A DNA stretch of 64,000 nucleotides, from the NCBI GenBank assembly GCA_947472765.1, contig CANJCM010000001.1:80601-144600 (forward strand). The letters are read 5' to 3'. The translations under genes and the position numbers were made by a program. Shown in pieces: positions 47,878-56,775 of this stretch (position 1 is its first letter; each line of letters starts with the position of its first letter). The notes under the pieces were generated by a model. It saw only the letters and a list, made by a program, of their open reading frames with translations. It had not been told where the DNA came from and searched no databases. Origin of the DNA: Opitutia bacterium. Lineage in GTDB: Bacteria > Verrucomicrobiota > Verrucomicrobiia > Opitutales > Opitutaceae.

Positions 47878-49388
47878 GAGAATTTGAATTCGGGTTGGGA
47901 AATGGGATCGAGCGGGTAGATCGGCCGCTTCAGGTGCTTCCAGGGCAGCGAGGCCAGATTCCCCGTGCAGGGTCCGGGTGTGTCGACGTTGTACGTCACG
48001 GCGGTGATGGGGTCGTAGGCGCGGCGGTGCGCCACGGCGGCCTTCACCCCGATGTAGGCAAAGTCACGCGGCTCGATTCCCTGGCTGCGCAACTGGCCCA
48101 GGTCGAACGGCGGCGTCTTCTTGCTCGTAAGGAGGATTGTCGTGCCGGCGGTCTTCACCACGGCACAAGGCCCCATCACCACATTCACTCCGCTCATCGA
48201 CGCGAGATGGCTCTGCCGGTCCTCGAGGGTGAAGTTGCCATCGCTCCGCGAAACAAACGTGACCTCAACCTCCACAGGTCCTTCGTCGAGTTTCGACCCG
48301 ACGCCACCGATGGACAGCTTCTTCCGGGTTCCCGGGGCGGCGTCCTTAAGCGCCGCGACCGCCCGCGGATCGTTGATGACGACGAGGGATCGGTCGATCT
48401 TGTGCCGGAGAAAAGCCCGCAGCACGCCCGTGCAGTCACCCGGCGCCGCGCCACCGATATTATCCGAAGGCTCGACCAGCAAGGTCACTCCCGGGATCGG
48501 CGGTGCGTTCTTCAAGCGGGTGAGAACTTCGTCGACCGAAGGATACTCGATCGTCCCTTTGGTCCGCAGCGACCACGCGAGTTCCGCGCCCGCCTGCAGG
48601 TAGCGGCGCGCGTCGGTCTCGTTCGCGGTCGTGATGATGGCCAGCGAACAACCGGTGTCCGGCGTGTCCGCGAACGAATAGCCGGCGGCCACGTCGTAGG
48701 CCCAGATGTCGGGATGTTCCGCCTCCATCTTGAGTGCGAAATTCTCGAGCCCCAGCATCGGGTCGGCATGGGTTCCCGTTCCCGGCGGCGCCCACATCAC
48801 GGGCACCCGGCACCAAACCATCCGCGGCACGCGCTTTTCCTGCAGGCAGCGTCCGAGGAGCTGGGCGCCCCGCAGCGCCGCCTGCTTGGCGTCGGTGTGC
48901 GGATTCTGCCGGTACATCGTGAGCCCGTTCGCATGGCGGCACATCTTCGCGGTGATGTTGCCGTGCAGATCCAGCACACCAAAGAGCGGGACCTTCTCCG
49001 CGCCGGGCAGGGCGCGAATGCGCGCCAGTAATTCGCCTTCGGGATCCGGCAGGCTCTGCGTCGCCATCGCGCCGTGGAGCACGAGGTAGATCGCGTCCAC
49101 TCCCTTCGCCAGCTCCGGCCGGCTCCGGGTTTCAAATTCCTTCCAGTAACGTTCAAAAGCGGCGTCCGCCACGATGCCGCTCGGCATCGCCCGGGCGTCA
49201 ATCGTGGGCACGACCTCCCAACCCTGACGGACCGCCTCCTCGAGGAAACCGTCCGTCGGCGAGGCATCACCCAGTTTGCCCAGGATGGCCGGGCCGAACA
49301 TCACCTCGAAGTCCTCCCACTGCGTGACTTCGTCGAGGAACGTGTGGGTCTCGTGAAAGAGACCGGCGAAAAGAATCCGGGGCTTCAT
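47874..49388 (-). CDS. M81 family metallopeptidase (MlrC-like)
   Basis: RILFAGLFHETHTF, AIYLVLHGAMATQSLPDPEGELL, GVLDLHGNIT, NPHTDAKQAA, VEPSDNIGGAAPGD. Confidence 0.9.
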   Translation of the reverse strand: MKPRILFAGLFHETHTFLDEVTQWEDFEVMFGPAILGKLGDASPTDGFLEEAVRQGWEVVPTIDARAMPSGIVADAAFERYWKEFETRSRPELAKGVDAIYLVLHGAMATQSLPDPEGELLARIRALPGAEKVPLFGVLDLHGNITAKMCRHANGLTMYRQNPHTDAKQAALRGAQLLGRCLQEKRVPRMVWCRVPVMWAPPGTGTHADPMLGLENFALKMEAEHPDIWAYDVAAGYSFADTPDTGCSLAIITTANETDARRYLQAGAELAWSLRTKGTIEYPSVDEVLTRLKNAPPIPGVTLLVEPSDNIGGAAPGDCTGVLRAFLRHKIDRSLVVINDPRAVAALKDAAPGTRKKLSIGGVGSKLDEGPVEVEVTFVSRSDGNFTLEDRQSHLASMSGVNVVMGPCAVVKTAGTTILLTSKKTPPFDLGQLRSQGIEPRDFAYIGVKAAVAHRRAYDPITAVTYNVDTPGPCTGNLASLPWKHLKRPIYPLDPISQPEFKFS

Positions 49389-49401
49389 GGGGAGGCGTCG
49401 C

Positions 49402-50745
49402 TCAGACCGGAGCCGTCCAGGTCGCCGCGTGACGCTTGAACGCCACCGCCGCCCGCTTCAAGGCCTCGTCGATGTCGGCGTCCGTATGCGCCGTGCTGAT
49501 CGACCAGAGTCCCCGCTCGATGGCGCGGACGCCCTCTTCGAGCAGGCAGCGCCGGAGGTGCGCCCAACGGGGAGCGTCATGGCGACGCACGTAATCGCGA
49601 TAGTCATTAATCGGACCCTCTGCCGCACCCGGCTTCAGCATGACCGTATGGAAAATCAGCCCGGGGCCCTGCGGCCGCATCGGAATCTTGTTCTCGGTCG
49701 CAAGCGCCGTGAGTCCCGCCACAAGCTTCTGGCCCAGCTTCTGCGTTCCCGCGGGATGACTCGCCCCGAGCGCGATGATTTGATCGAGGCTCCATTTGCT
49801 CGCCGCGAGGCAAAGGGGATTCGCATTTAAAGTTCCCGCGTGGACCACTTCGCCAGAGATGATCTTGGCCATCGCGGCCTTCGTGCCCGCCAGCGCGGCG
49901 AACGGCGTTCCACCGCCCACGGCCTTGCCGAGGATCGTGAGGTCGGGCTTGTAGCCGTAATAGCCCTGCGCGCAGCTCCCGCCAAAACGGAAGCCCGTGA
50001 TCGTCTCGTCGGAAATCATCAACATGCCGTCCCGATCGCAGAGTTCGCGAATCGTGGCCATCAGGCCCGGCGCCGGCTCGATCACGCAGGTGTTGCAGAG
50101 GACCGGTTCGAACACGATCGCCGCAATCTGGCCGCGGTATTGGTCCACCTTGCGCCGCAAATGGGCGACGTCGTTCCAACGGGCCACGACGAACTGGTCG
50201 AGGACCTCGGGAATGACCCCCTTGCTCGGATGCAGCCGCGGCGGGTTCTCGTCGTCGCCCCAGCGATCCACGGGCGGCGCGAAACCGACCAGGCCTTCGT
50301 CCGCCCAGCCGTGGTAGTGGCCCTCGAACTTGAGGATCAACTTCCGTCCGGTGTGGGCGCGGGCGAGCCGGAACGCCGAGAGGACGACCTCGGTGGCCGA
50401 GTTATTGAACCGAATCAATTCCGCGGACGGGATGAGCTTCTGGATGCGCTCCGCGACCTCGATTTCGAGTTCGCATTGGGCGGCCCAATGCGTGCCGAGC
50501 TTCGCCTGCGCCCCGATGGCTTCGGCCATTCCGGCCGGTGCGTGGCCGTAGAGGAGCGCACCCTGGCCGAGCTGAAAGTCCAGGTAGTGGTTGCCGTCGA
50601 CGTCCCAAAGATTGGGACCGCTGCCACGGGTGAAATAAAGCGGCACGGGGGCTTCCATCTTGCGAATGCCGCTGTTGACGCCGGCCGCGATGCTGCGCTG
50701 GGCACGGAGGAATAGTTCCTGGGAACGGGCGAAGGTATAGGACAT
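49402..50745 (-). CDS. Class-III aminotransferase (GSA-aminomutase-like), paralog of 34958-36307
   Basis: FNNSATEVVLSAFRLARAHTGR, FEGHYHGWAD, LMISDETITGFRFG, TILGKAVGGGTPFAALAG. Confidence 0.93.
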   Translation of the reverse strand: MSYTFARSQELFLRAQRSIAAGVNSGIRKMEAPVPLYFTRGSGPNLWDVDGNHYLDFQLGQGALLYGHAPAGMAEAIGAQAKLGTHWAAQCELEIEVAERIQKLIPSAELIRFNNSATEVVLSAFRLARAHTGRKLILKFEGHYHGWADEGLVGFAPPVDRWGDDENPPRLHPSKGVIPEVLDQFVVARWNDVAHLRRKVDQYRGQIAAIVFEPVLCNTCVIEPAPGLMATIRELCDRDGMLMISDETITGFRFGGSCAQGYYGYKPDLTILGKAVGGGTPFAALAGTKAAMAKIISGEVVHAGTLNANPLCLAASKWSLDQIIALGASHPAGTQKLGQKLVAGLTALATENKIPMRPQGPGLIFHTVMLKPGAAEGPINDYRDYVRRHDAPRWAHLRRCLLEEGVRAIERGLWSISTAHTDADIDEALKRAAVAFKRHAATWTAPV

Positions 50746-50754
50746 GGGAAAAAA

Positions 50755-51492
50755 TCAGGCGCTCGCCGCCGCCAGGGGGCGAATCTCGAGCATGGCCGCG
50801 ATCAGCGCCGTGCGCTGGCGGGCGGGAAAGCGATGCACCGGGACGGACACGCTGACCGCCGCCAGCGGTTCGCCGAGTCCGAAGAGGGGTATGGCCACGC
50901 AGGCGACACCGACGTCAGTCTCCTCCTCTTCCAGAGCGTAGCCGCGAGCCTGGGTGGCCGCCAGTTCCGTGACCAAAGCCGCGCGCAGCGCCTTGCGCTG
51001 GCGGGCCGGCACCGTGGCACAAGCCCGGGCGACGAGCCGGGCCTGGTGCGTCTCCGGGAGGTGCGCAACGATGGCGCGCCCGAGGGCCGTCGTGTGAAAG
51101 AGATTCCGCGCTCCCGGACGGACGATCCAGCGGAGCGGCTGCGTCGTTTCGATGACATGTCCGTATCGGACGTAGGTGTTCTCGAGAAAGCCGAGGTTGA
51201 CCGTCTCGTTGAACATCGCGTGCAGCCGCTCCATGAACGGCCGGACCTTCTGGCGCACCACCTCATCGCGGCCGGCTTCGCGCAGCGACGCCAGGCGCGC
51301 GGACAGCTCATAGGCCCCACCCCGCCCGGCCTGCCCGACGTAGCCGAGATCCCGCAGACTCTTCAGCACCCGGAAGGCGGTCGGTTTCGGCAGCCGACAC
51401 TCCCCCGCGAGCTCCGCCAGCGTCAGCCCCCGGCCGCTGCGCGCGAGCACCTCCAGGATGGAGAAGGACTTCTCGAGCACCGCGATGCTCAT
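50755..51492 (-). CDS. IclR-family transcriptional regulator
   Basis: SFSILEVLARSGRGLTLAELAGECRLPKPTAFRVLKSL HTH; IclR effector domain. Confidence 0.93.
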   Translation of the reverse strand: MSIAVLEKSFSILEVLARSGRGLTLAELAGECRLPKPTAFRVLKSLRDLGYVGQAGRGGAYELSARLASLREAGRDEVVRQKVRPFMERLHAMFNETVNLGFLENTYVRYGHVIETTQPLRWIVRPGARNLFHTTALGRAIVAHLPETHQARLVARACATVPARQRKALRAALVTELAATQARGYALEEEETDVGVACVAIPLFGLGEPLAAVSVSVPVHRFPARQRTALIAAMLEIRPLAAASA

Positions 51493-51555
51493 CGAATTCG
51501 TTGGGCCACGCCGTTTCACAATGCGAAACGATGATGCCGTCAAACGGAAACCGCG

Positions 51556-51579
51556 GGGAACGGCGCCAGCGCCGTTCCC
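51556..51579. repeat. Perfect 11-bp stem hairpin (gggaacggcgc-ca-gcgccgttccc)
   Basis: Intergenic, between the IclR and epimerase genes. Confidence 0.7.
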
Positions 51580-51703
51580 GATCTCCCGGTCCGGAGCCCA
51601 GGCCACGATTGGGGGCGGGGGACGCCGCCGGATTCGCCGGTGCGTCCTGTCATAGGGGCAATCTTCGTTTTGGGTCCGGAGGTTTTCGTGCTTAATGGGC
51701 GGG

Positions 51704-52723
51704 ATGAAAATTCTCTTCCTCGGCGGCACCGGCACCATCAGCACCACCTGCTCGCGCCTGGCGATTGCCCGTGGTTATGAGGTCACATTGCTCAACCGCT
51801 CGCGACGGGAGACGATTGCCGGGGCGCGCACGATCGTCGCGGACATCAACGATCCGAAGATTGGAGATGCGCTCGCCGGACTGCAGTGGGACGTCGTCGT
51901 GGACTTCATCGCCTACGACGTCGAGGCGATCGAGCAGCGGCTCCGGCTGTTCCGCGGCCGGACGGGCCAGTATCTCTTCATCAGCACGACCAGCGCCTAC
52001 CAGCGGCCGCTGGTGCATCACCTCATCACCGAGTCCACGCCCCTCGTGAATCCGTACTGGGACTATTCCCAGAAGAAGATTGTCGCGGAGGATCGACTGA
52101 TGCGCGCCTACCGCGAGGAGAGTTTCCCGATCACGATCGTCCGTCCTTCCCTCACCTACGGAGACGACTTCGTGCCTCTGGTCCTAAACAGCCGCAACCA
52201 GGGCTACACGGCGCTCGCGCGCTTCCGGGCCGGCAAGCCCATCGTGGTGCCCGGCGATGGCCTCTCCCTCTGGACCATCACCCACAACAGCGACTTCGCG
52301 AAGGCGCTCGTCGGCCTGCTCGGCCACCCGGCCGCCATCGGCCACGCTTTCCATATCACGTCCGACGAAGTCCTGACCTGGAACCAGATCTTCCAGTTCA
52401 CCGCCGCGGCGGCCGGCGTAAGCGATCCGAAGCTGGTCCACATCGCCTCCGATTTCATCATCGCCTGCTATCCCGAAACCGTCGGCACGCTGCTCGGCGA
52501 CAAATCGCACTCGGCAGTTTTCGACAACACCAAGGTCAAGCGGCTCGTCCCCGACTTCGTGGCCACCACCCGGTTCCGGGATGGGATCGCGCAAACCGTG
52601 CGCTGGTTCGATGCCGACTCCAAGCGACAGACGATCGATGAGGTCGTCGACCGTCGCTGGGACCGGCTCATCACGGCGTACGAACGAGGCCTGGAGGCCG
52701 CGCGACGCGAGTGCAGCGCCTGA
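51704..52723 (+). CDS. NAD-dependent epimerase/dehydratase (extended SDR)
   Basis: MKILFLGGTGTISTTCSRLAI Rossmann motif; YSQKK in the Tyr-x-x-x-Lys position. Confidence 0.9.
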   Translation: MKILFLGGTGTISTTCSRLAIARGYEVTLLNRSRRETIAGARTIVADINDPKIGDALAGLQWDVVVDFIAYDVEAIEQRLRLFRGRTGQYLFISTTSAYQRPLVHHLITESTPLVNPYWDYSQKKIVAEDRLMRAYREESFPITIVRPSLTYGDDFVPLVLNSRNQGYTALARFRAGKPIVVPGDGLSLWTITHNSDFAKALVGLLGHPAAIGHAFHITSDEVLTWNQIFQFTAAAAGVSDPKLVHIASDFIIACYPETVGTLLGDKSHSAVFDNTKVKRLVPDFVATTRFRDGIAQTVRWFDADSKRQTIDEVVDRRWDRLITAYERGLEAARRECSA

Positions 52724-52741
52724 AGCACCACTCACGCCTCC

Positions 52742-52780
52742 AAAAAAAGAACCGCTGCCGCCCAAGGCGACAGCGGTTCG
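52742..52780 (-). terminator. Rho-independent terminator for the cytochrome/PQQ operon
   Basis: Minus strand: cgaaccgctgtcgccttgggcggcagcggttcttttttt. Confidence 0.85.
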
Positions 52781-52805
52781 AAGAATCAATCGACGGCCGT
52801 AACGC

Positions 52806-53702
52806 TTACTTCTTCCCCTTCAAGGAAACGAGGTAGGCAATGACGTCGTCCAGTTCGGTGGGCGTGAAAACGCCGGCGTAAACCGGCATCGGCGACACGC
52901 CCTTGTCCTTCTTCAGCTCGGCGAGTTCGGACTTCTCGAACGAATGCACGAACCCGGTGAGATCGCGGACCTGAATCGTGAACGCATCCTCATTCACGCG
53001 TACGCCCGCGACCTCCTTACCGCCCTTGGTCTTGGCACGAATGAAGAGGAAGTTGACCGGCAGGCTGATGTCCGTGCGGTAAGCGATGAAGTTTTGCGGG
53101 ACTTCCGCACCCGGCTCCACCAGCGCGCGCCGCAGGAAGGCGGCACCACGACGGCGACCGATGTCCGTGAGTTCCGGACCGATGGTCATGCCCTGCCCGT
53201 TGACCGCATGGCAGGTCAGACACGCGCCCTTGGTGCGGAAGAGCTCTGCGCCCTTGGCGGGGTCACCGTTGACCGTCTCCATCGGGATCATCCCGAGTGA
53301 GCGCACGTAGGCGGCCAGAAAGGGCGCCTCACCCGGATTCAGGCGCGCCGCCGGCATTTCCGTGCCGGCGATGCCGCTGCGCAGGATCCGCAGCAGGCTG
53401 GCGTCGTCGCTCGCCCGCGGGAGATTCGGCTGCGCGAGATTCGGTCCGCGCGAGCCTTCACCCTTGGGTCCGTGGCAGTCGATGCACTGCGACAGGAACA
53501 ATTTCCGCCCCTTGTCCAACGCCGCCGGATCGGCAATCAGGGCCTTGAGGTCAGGGGTCGCACCGGCCTCGCGGGGCTGCCCCGCGGCGGCCGCCGCCTC
53601 GGCCTCGGCCGCGGCCTTGGCCTGCTGGGCGGTGTGCGCATCCTGCGCAAAGATCCAGGCCGGGGTGAACAGGAGAATGGCTGAAGCAATTCGAAGATTC
53701 AT
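52806..53702 (-). CDS. Dihaem c-type cytochrome (module A)
   Basis: CIDCH and CLTCH motifs; C-terminal haem-binding-like region NEDAFTIQVRDLTGFVHSF. Confidence 0.9.
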   Translation of the reverse strand: MNLRIASAILLFTPAWIFAQDAHTAQQAKAAAEAEAAAAAGQPREAGATPDLKALIADPAALDKGRKLFLSQCIDCHGPKGEGSRGPNLAQPNLPRASDDASLLRILRSGIAGTEMPAARLNPGEAPFLAAYVRSLGMIPMETVNGDPAKGAELFRTKGACLTCHAVNGQGMTIGPELTDIGRRRGAAFLRRALVEPGAEVPQNFIAYRTDISLPVNFLFIRAKTKGGKEVAGVRVNEDAFTIQVRDLTGFVHSFEKSELAELKKDKGVSPMPVYAGVFTPTELDDVIAYLVSLKGKK

Positions 53703-53722
53703 GGCGATGAGGGTTCGAAGGG

Positions 53723-55378
53723 TTACAGGCCGAACACGAACAACCCCGCGCCGATCGCGGTCGCAACGTACTGCTTGCCGTCCACCATGTAACTCACGGG
53801 GCCGCCGTAGAACGCACCACCGCCGGGATAGCGCCAGAGGGGCTTGCCGGAGCGCGCATCGAGGGCGAAGAAGTCGCCTTCGGCGGTGCCGCTGAACACG
53901 AGGCCGGTGATGGTGGAGAGGACCGGGCCGTGGGTCGCGGTCTGCAACGGGAATTCCCAGACCGTCTTGCCGGTGGTGGCCTCGAGCGCCTTGATTACGC
54001 CGTAGGGCTCGGAGCCGAGCACATTGCGGCCGCCGCCATTTTCGAAGTGTCCGCCGACGGTGTACGGCTGCTCGATCTTGAAGAAGTGCTGGCCGTAGTC
54101 CTCGCGGGCACTGACGTACATCAGGCCCGTGGTGGGGCTGTAGGAGGGCGGCTGCCAGTTGGCGGAGCCACCGAGGCCGGGATAAACGAGCACGCCTTCC
54201 TGCGTCGGCTCAAGGCCCGGAATCAGAATCGGCCGGCCGCTGTCATCGAGTCCCTTTGACCAAGTCTGCTTCGCGAACTGGCTGCCGGCAACGAACTGGC
54301 CGTTGGTGCGGTCGAGCACGTAGTAGAAGGCATTGCGATTGGCGTGGCCGAGCAGCTTGCGCAGCTTCCCGTTGACCACCGCCTCAAACAGCACCGGGAC
54401 CTGGCACGCATCCCAGTCGTGGACGTCATGCGGCGTGAATTGGAAATGCCACTTCAGCTTGCCCGTGTCGGCATCGATCGCGACCTCGGCTGCCGTGTAG
54501 AGATTGTCGCCCGGGCGGTTGTCGCCGTTGTAATCCGGGGCCGGATTGCCCGTGCCCCAATAGATCAGATTGGTCTCCGGATCGTACGTGCCGGGAACCC
54601 AGGTGGAGCCGCCGCCCGTCTTGTGACTGCCCGTGTTTCCCCAAGTCTCGATGCCCGGCTCGCCCTCGCCCGGAATCGTCCAAAACCGCCAGGCCCGCTT
54701 GCCAGTCTTGGCGTCGAAGGCATCGATGAAGCCACGGATGCCGAACTCGGCCCCGGCGACACCGACCACGATCTTGTCCTTCACGGCGATCGGAGCGGCC
54801 GTGAGCGAATAGCCAAGGTGATAATCTTCGACGACGACATCCCAGCGTTCGAGGCCGGTGTTGGCATCGAGACAAACGAGGTGTCCGTCGAACGTGCAGA
54901 GGTAAATCGCGTCGCCCAGAATCGCCACGCCGCGATTCGGCGTGCCGCAGCAAATCGGAACATCCTGCGGAAACGGCCGGCGGTAGTTCCAAATCGGACG
55001 GCCGGTCCGGGCGTCGAGCGCCGTGACGATGTTGGGCCGTTCACTGATGAACATGATGCCATCGACGACGATCGGCGTGACCTCCCACTTGCTGGTGTCG
55101 GCCTGCTGGTAGGTCCAGATCGCCTTCATATTGCCGACATTTTGCGGCGTGATCTGAGTCAGCGTGGAATGGCGGTGGGCCGAGTAGTCGCCGCCCCAGG
55201 TGAGCCAGTTCTGCGGCTCGTTCTTGGAGTTCAGGATTCGCTCATAGGGTACATTGATCTGCGGGGCCGCGTGGGCTGAGGCGCCGAGCCCGAGGGCAAG
55301 GCCCAGGATGGCGGCAGGCAGACGCAGCAAACTGCGCGATCGAGACGTGGCAGGTGACGGTAGGGGCATACGATTCAT
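53723..55378 (-). CDS. PQQ-dependent alcohol dehydrogenase (module A), DWD motif
   Basis: PQQ beta-propeller repeats; ICCGTPNRG vicinal cysteines; FTPHDVHDWDACQVPVL. Confidence 0.92.
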   Translation of the reverse strand: MNRMPLPSPATSRSRSLLRLPAAILGLALGLGASAHAAPQINVPYERILNSKNEPQNWLTWGGDYSAHRHSTLTQITPQNVGNMKAIWTYQQADTSKWEVTPIVVDGIMFISERPNIVTALDARTGRPIWNYRRPFPQDVPICCGTPNRGVAILGDAIYLCTFDGHLVCLDANTGLERWDVVVEDYHLGYSLTAAPIAVKDKIVVGVAGAEFGIRGFIDAFDAKTGKRAWRFWTIPGEGEPGIETWGNTGSHKTGGGSTWVPGTYDPETNLIYWGTGNPAPDYNGDNRPGDNLYTAAEVAIDADTGKLKWHFQFTPHDVHDWDACQVPVLFEAVVNGKLRKLLGHANRNAFYYVLDRTNGQFVAGSQFAKQTWSKGLDDSGRPILIPGLEPTQEGVLVYPGLGGSANWQPPSYSPTTGLMYVSAREDYGQHFFKIEQPYTVGGHFENGGGRNVLGSEPYGVIKALEATTGKTVWEFPLQTATHGPVLSTITGLVFSGTAEGDFFALDARSGKPLWRYPGGGAFYGGPVSYMVDGKQYVATAIGAGLFVFGL

Positions 55379-55620
55379 GGATTCGAAAATCGACACAGGG
55401 TTGGCCTCATCCATGCAGCGCGCCGAGGGGACGGCGCGACTGGACGAGACTGCTGCGGTCAGACTTGGCCCTTCCAACTCGACGTCAAGACCGCCCGGGC
55501 GACGGCATTCGCACGGAGTTGATTCCAGAGCGACAAGGACCGTCGAATTTTCCGGCCCGCGAACTCAGCCGAGAAATCTCGAAGGCCGGAGCGCGCCGAC
55601 CGGAAAATATTCCAAGCCGC

Positions 55621-55790
55621 CGATCCTTGCACGTCACGCAATGCCTGGATTCCGAGGTGAAACGGATTGGTGTGGCCCTGTCCGTGAGGACAGGGACTTC
55701 CTGATCACTTCGCCTAAAGTCGTCCCGCTGCTCACGCAGCGGGCTACGAAGGCAAATTCGGAATCCAAGTAATACGTGACGCGCAAGGTT
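55621..55790. mobile_element. MITE/BIME-like element (copy B), inverted relative to copy A
   Basis: Left ccttgcacgtcacgcaatgcctggattccga, right ttcggaatccaagtaatacgtgacgcgcaagg; hairpins at 55672-55698 and 55724-55747. Confidence 0.85.
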
Positions 55791-55828
55791 TGCTCTACGG
55801 CGAAGTCCGCCGCTGGCGCCGCGACTTG

Positions 55829-56758
55829 TTACTTCTTCTCGCCGCGCAGCGAGACGAGATACGCGACCACGTCGTCCATCTCCACCGGTGAAAACACTCC
55901 GGCGTAGACCGGCATAGGGGACTGGCCCTTGTCCTTGATGAGCTCCTTGAGGTCGGCCTTGTAGAGCGAATGGATCCGTCCGGTGAGGTCGCGGAACTGG
56001 ATCGAGTTCGCATCCTCGTTGATCCGCACGCCCGCCAGTTCCCTTCCGTCCTTCGTCTTCACCCGGACAAACAGAAAATTCAGCGGGAGGCTGATCTCGG
56101 CACGATACGCATTGAAACTCTGCGGAATGTCCGCGGCCGGTTCCGTCAATGCACGTCGGACGAACGCCACACTCCGGCGTGCGCCAACGTCTGTGAGGTC
56201 CGGACCGATGGCCATGCCCTGGCCGTTAAGCGTGTGGCACGTCATGCAGGCGCCCTTGGTCTTGAAGAGGTCGGCACCCTTGGCCGGATCGCCGGGAACG
56301 GCTTCCATCGGCATCCGACCGAGCGAACGGACGTAGGCGGCCACATACGGCGCTTCGCCTGGCAAGAGATTGGCGCGCGGCATTTCCGTTCCGGCGATGC
56401 CGGTTTGGACAATCCGCAACAGGCTCGCGTCATCACTGGCCCGGGGAAGCTTGGCCTGCGCGAGCGTCGGTCCACGCGAACCCTCGCCCTTGGGACCGTG
56501 ACACTGGACACAGTGAACCTCGAACAGCTTGCGACCCTTCGCGAGGCCGTCCGGACTCTCGATGATGGCATTGAGATCCGCGGTCTCGAGAGTGCGACCG
56601 GCGCCCCGCCCAGGGCCTCCCGGAGCGGGCGTGGCCGCGGGAGCGGCAGCCGGACGCGGTGCAGCTTTTTCGCCCTTCTCTTCGGGCGTGTGGGCATCCT
56701 GAGCCCGGAGACAAACCGGGGCGAGGAGGAGGAGGACGGAAATAAAACGGGGATGCAT
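55829..56758 (-). CDS. Dihaem c-type cytochrome (module B), paralog of 52806-53702
   Basis: CVQCH and CMTCH motifs; colinear similarity with module A. Confidence 0.9.
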   Translation of the reverse strand: MHPRFISVLLLLAPVCLRAQDAHTPEEKGEKAAPRPAAAPAATPAPGGPGRGAGRTLETADLNAIIESPDGLAKGRKLFEVHCVQCHGPKGEGSRGPTLAQAKLPRASDDASLLRIVQTGIAGTEMPRANLLPGEAPYVAAYVRSLGRMPMEAVPGDPAKGADLFKTKGACMTCHTLNGQGMAIGPDLTDVGARRSVAFVRRALTEPAADIPQSFNAYRAEISLPLNFLFVRVKTKDGRELAGVRINEDANSIQFRDLTGRIHSLYKADLKELIKDKGQSPMPVYAGVFSPVEMDDVVAYLVSLRGEKK

Positions 56759-56775
56759 GGCGAGGCGGAAGAGGG

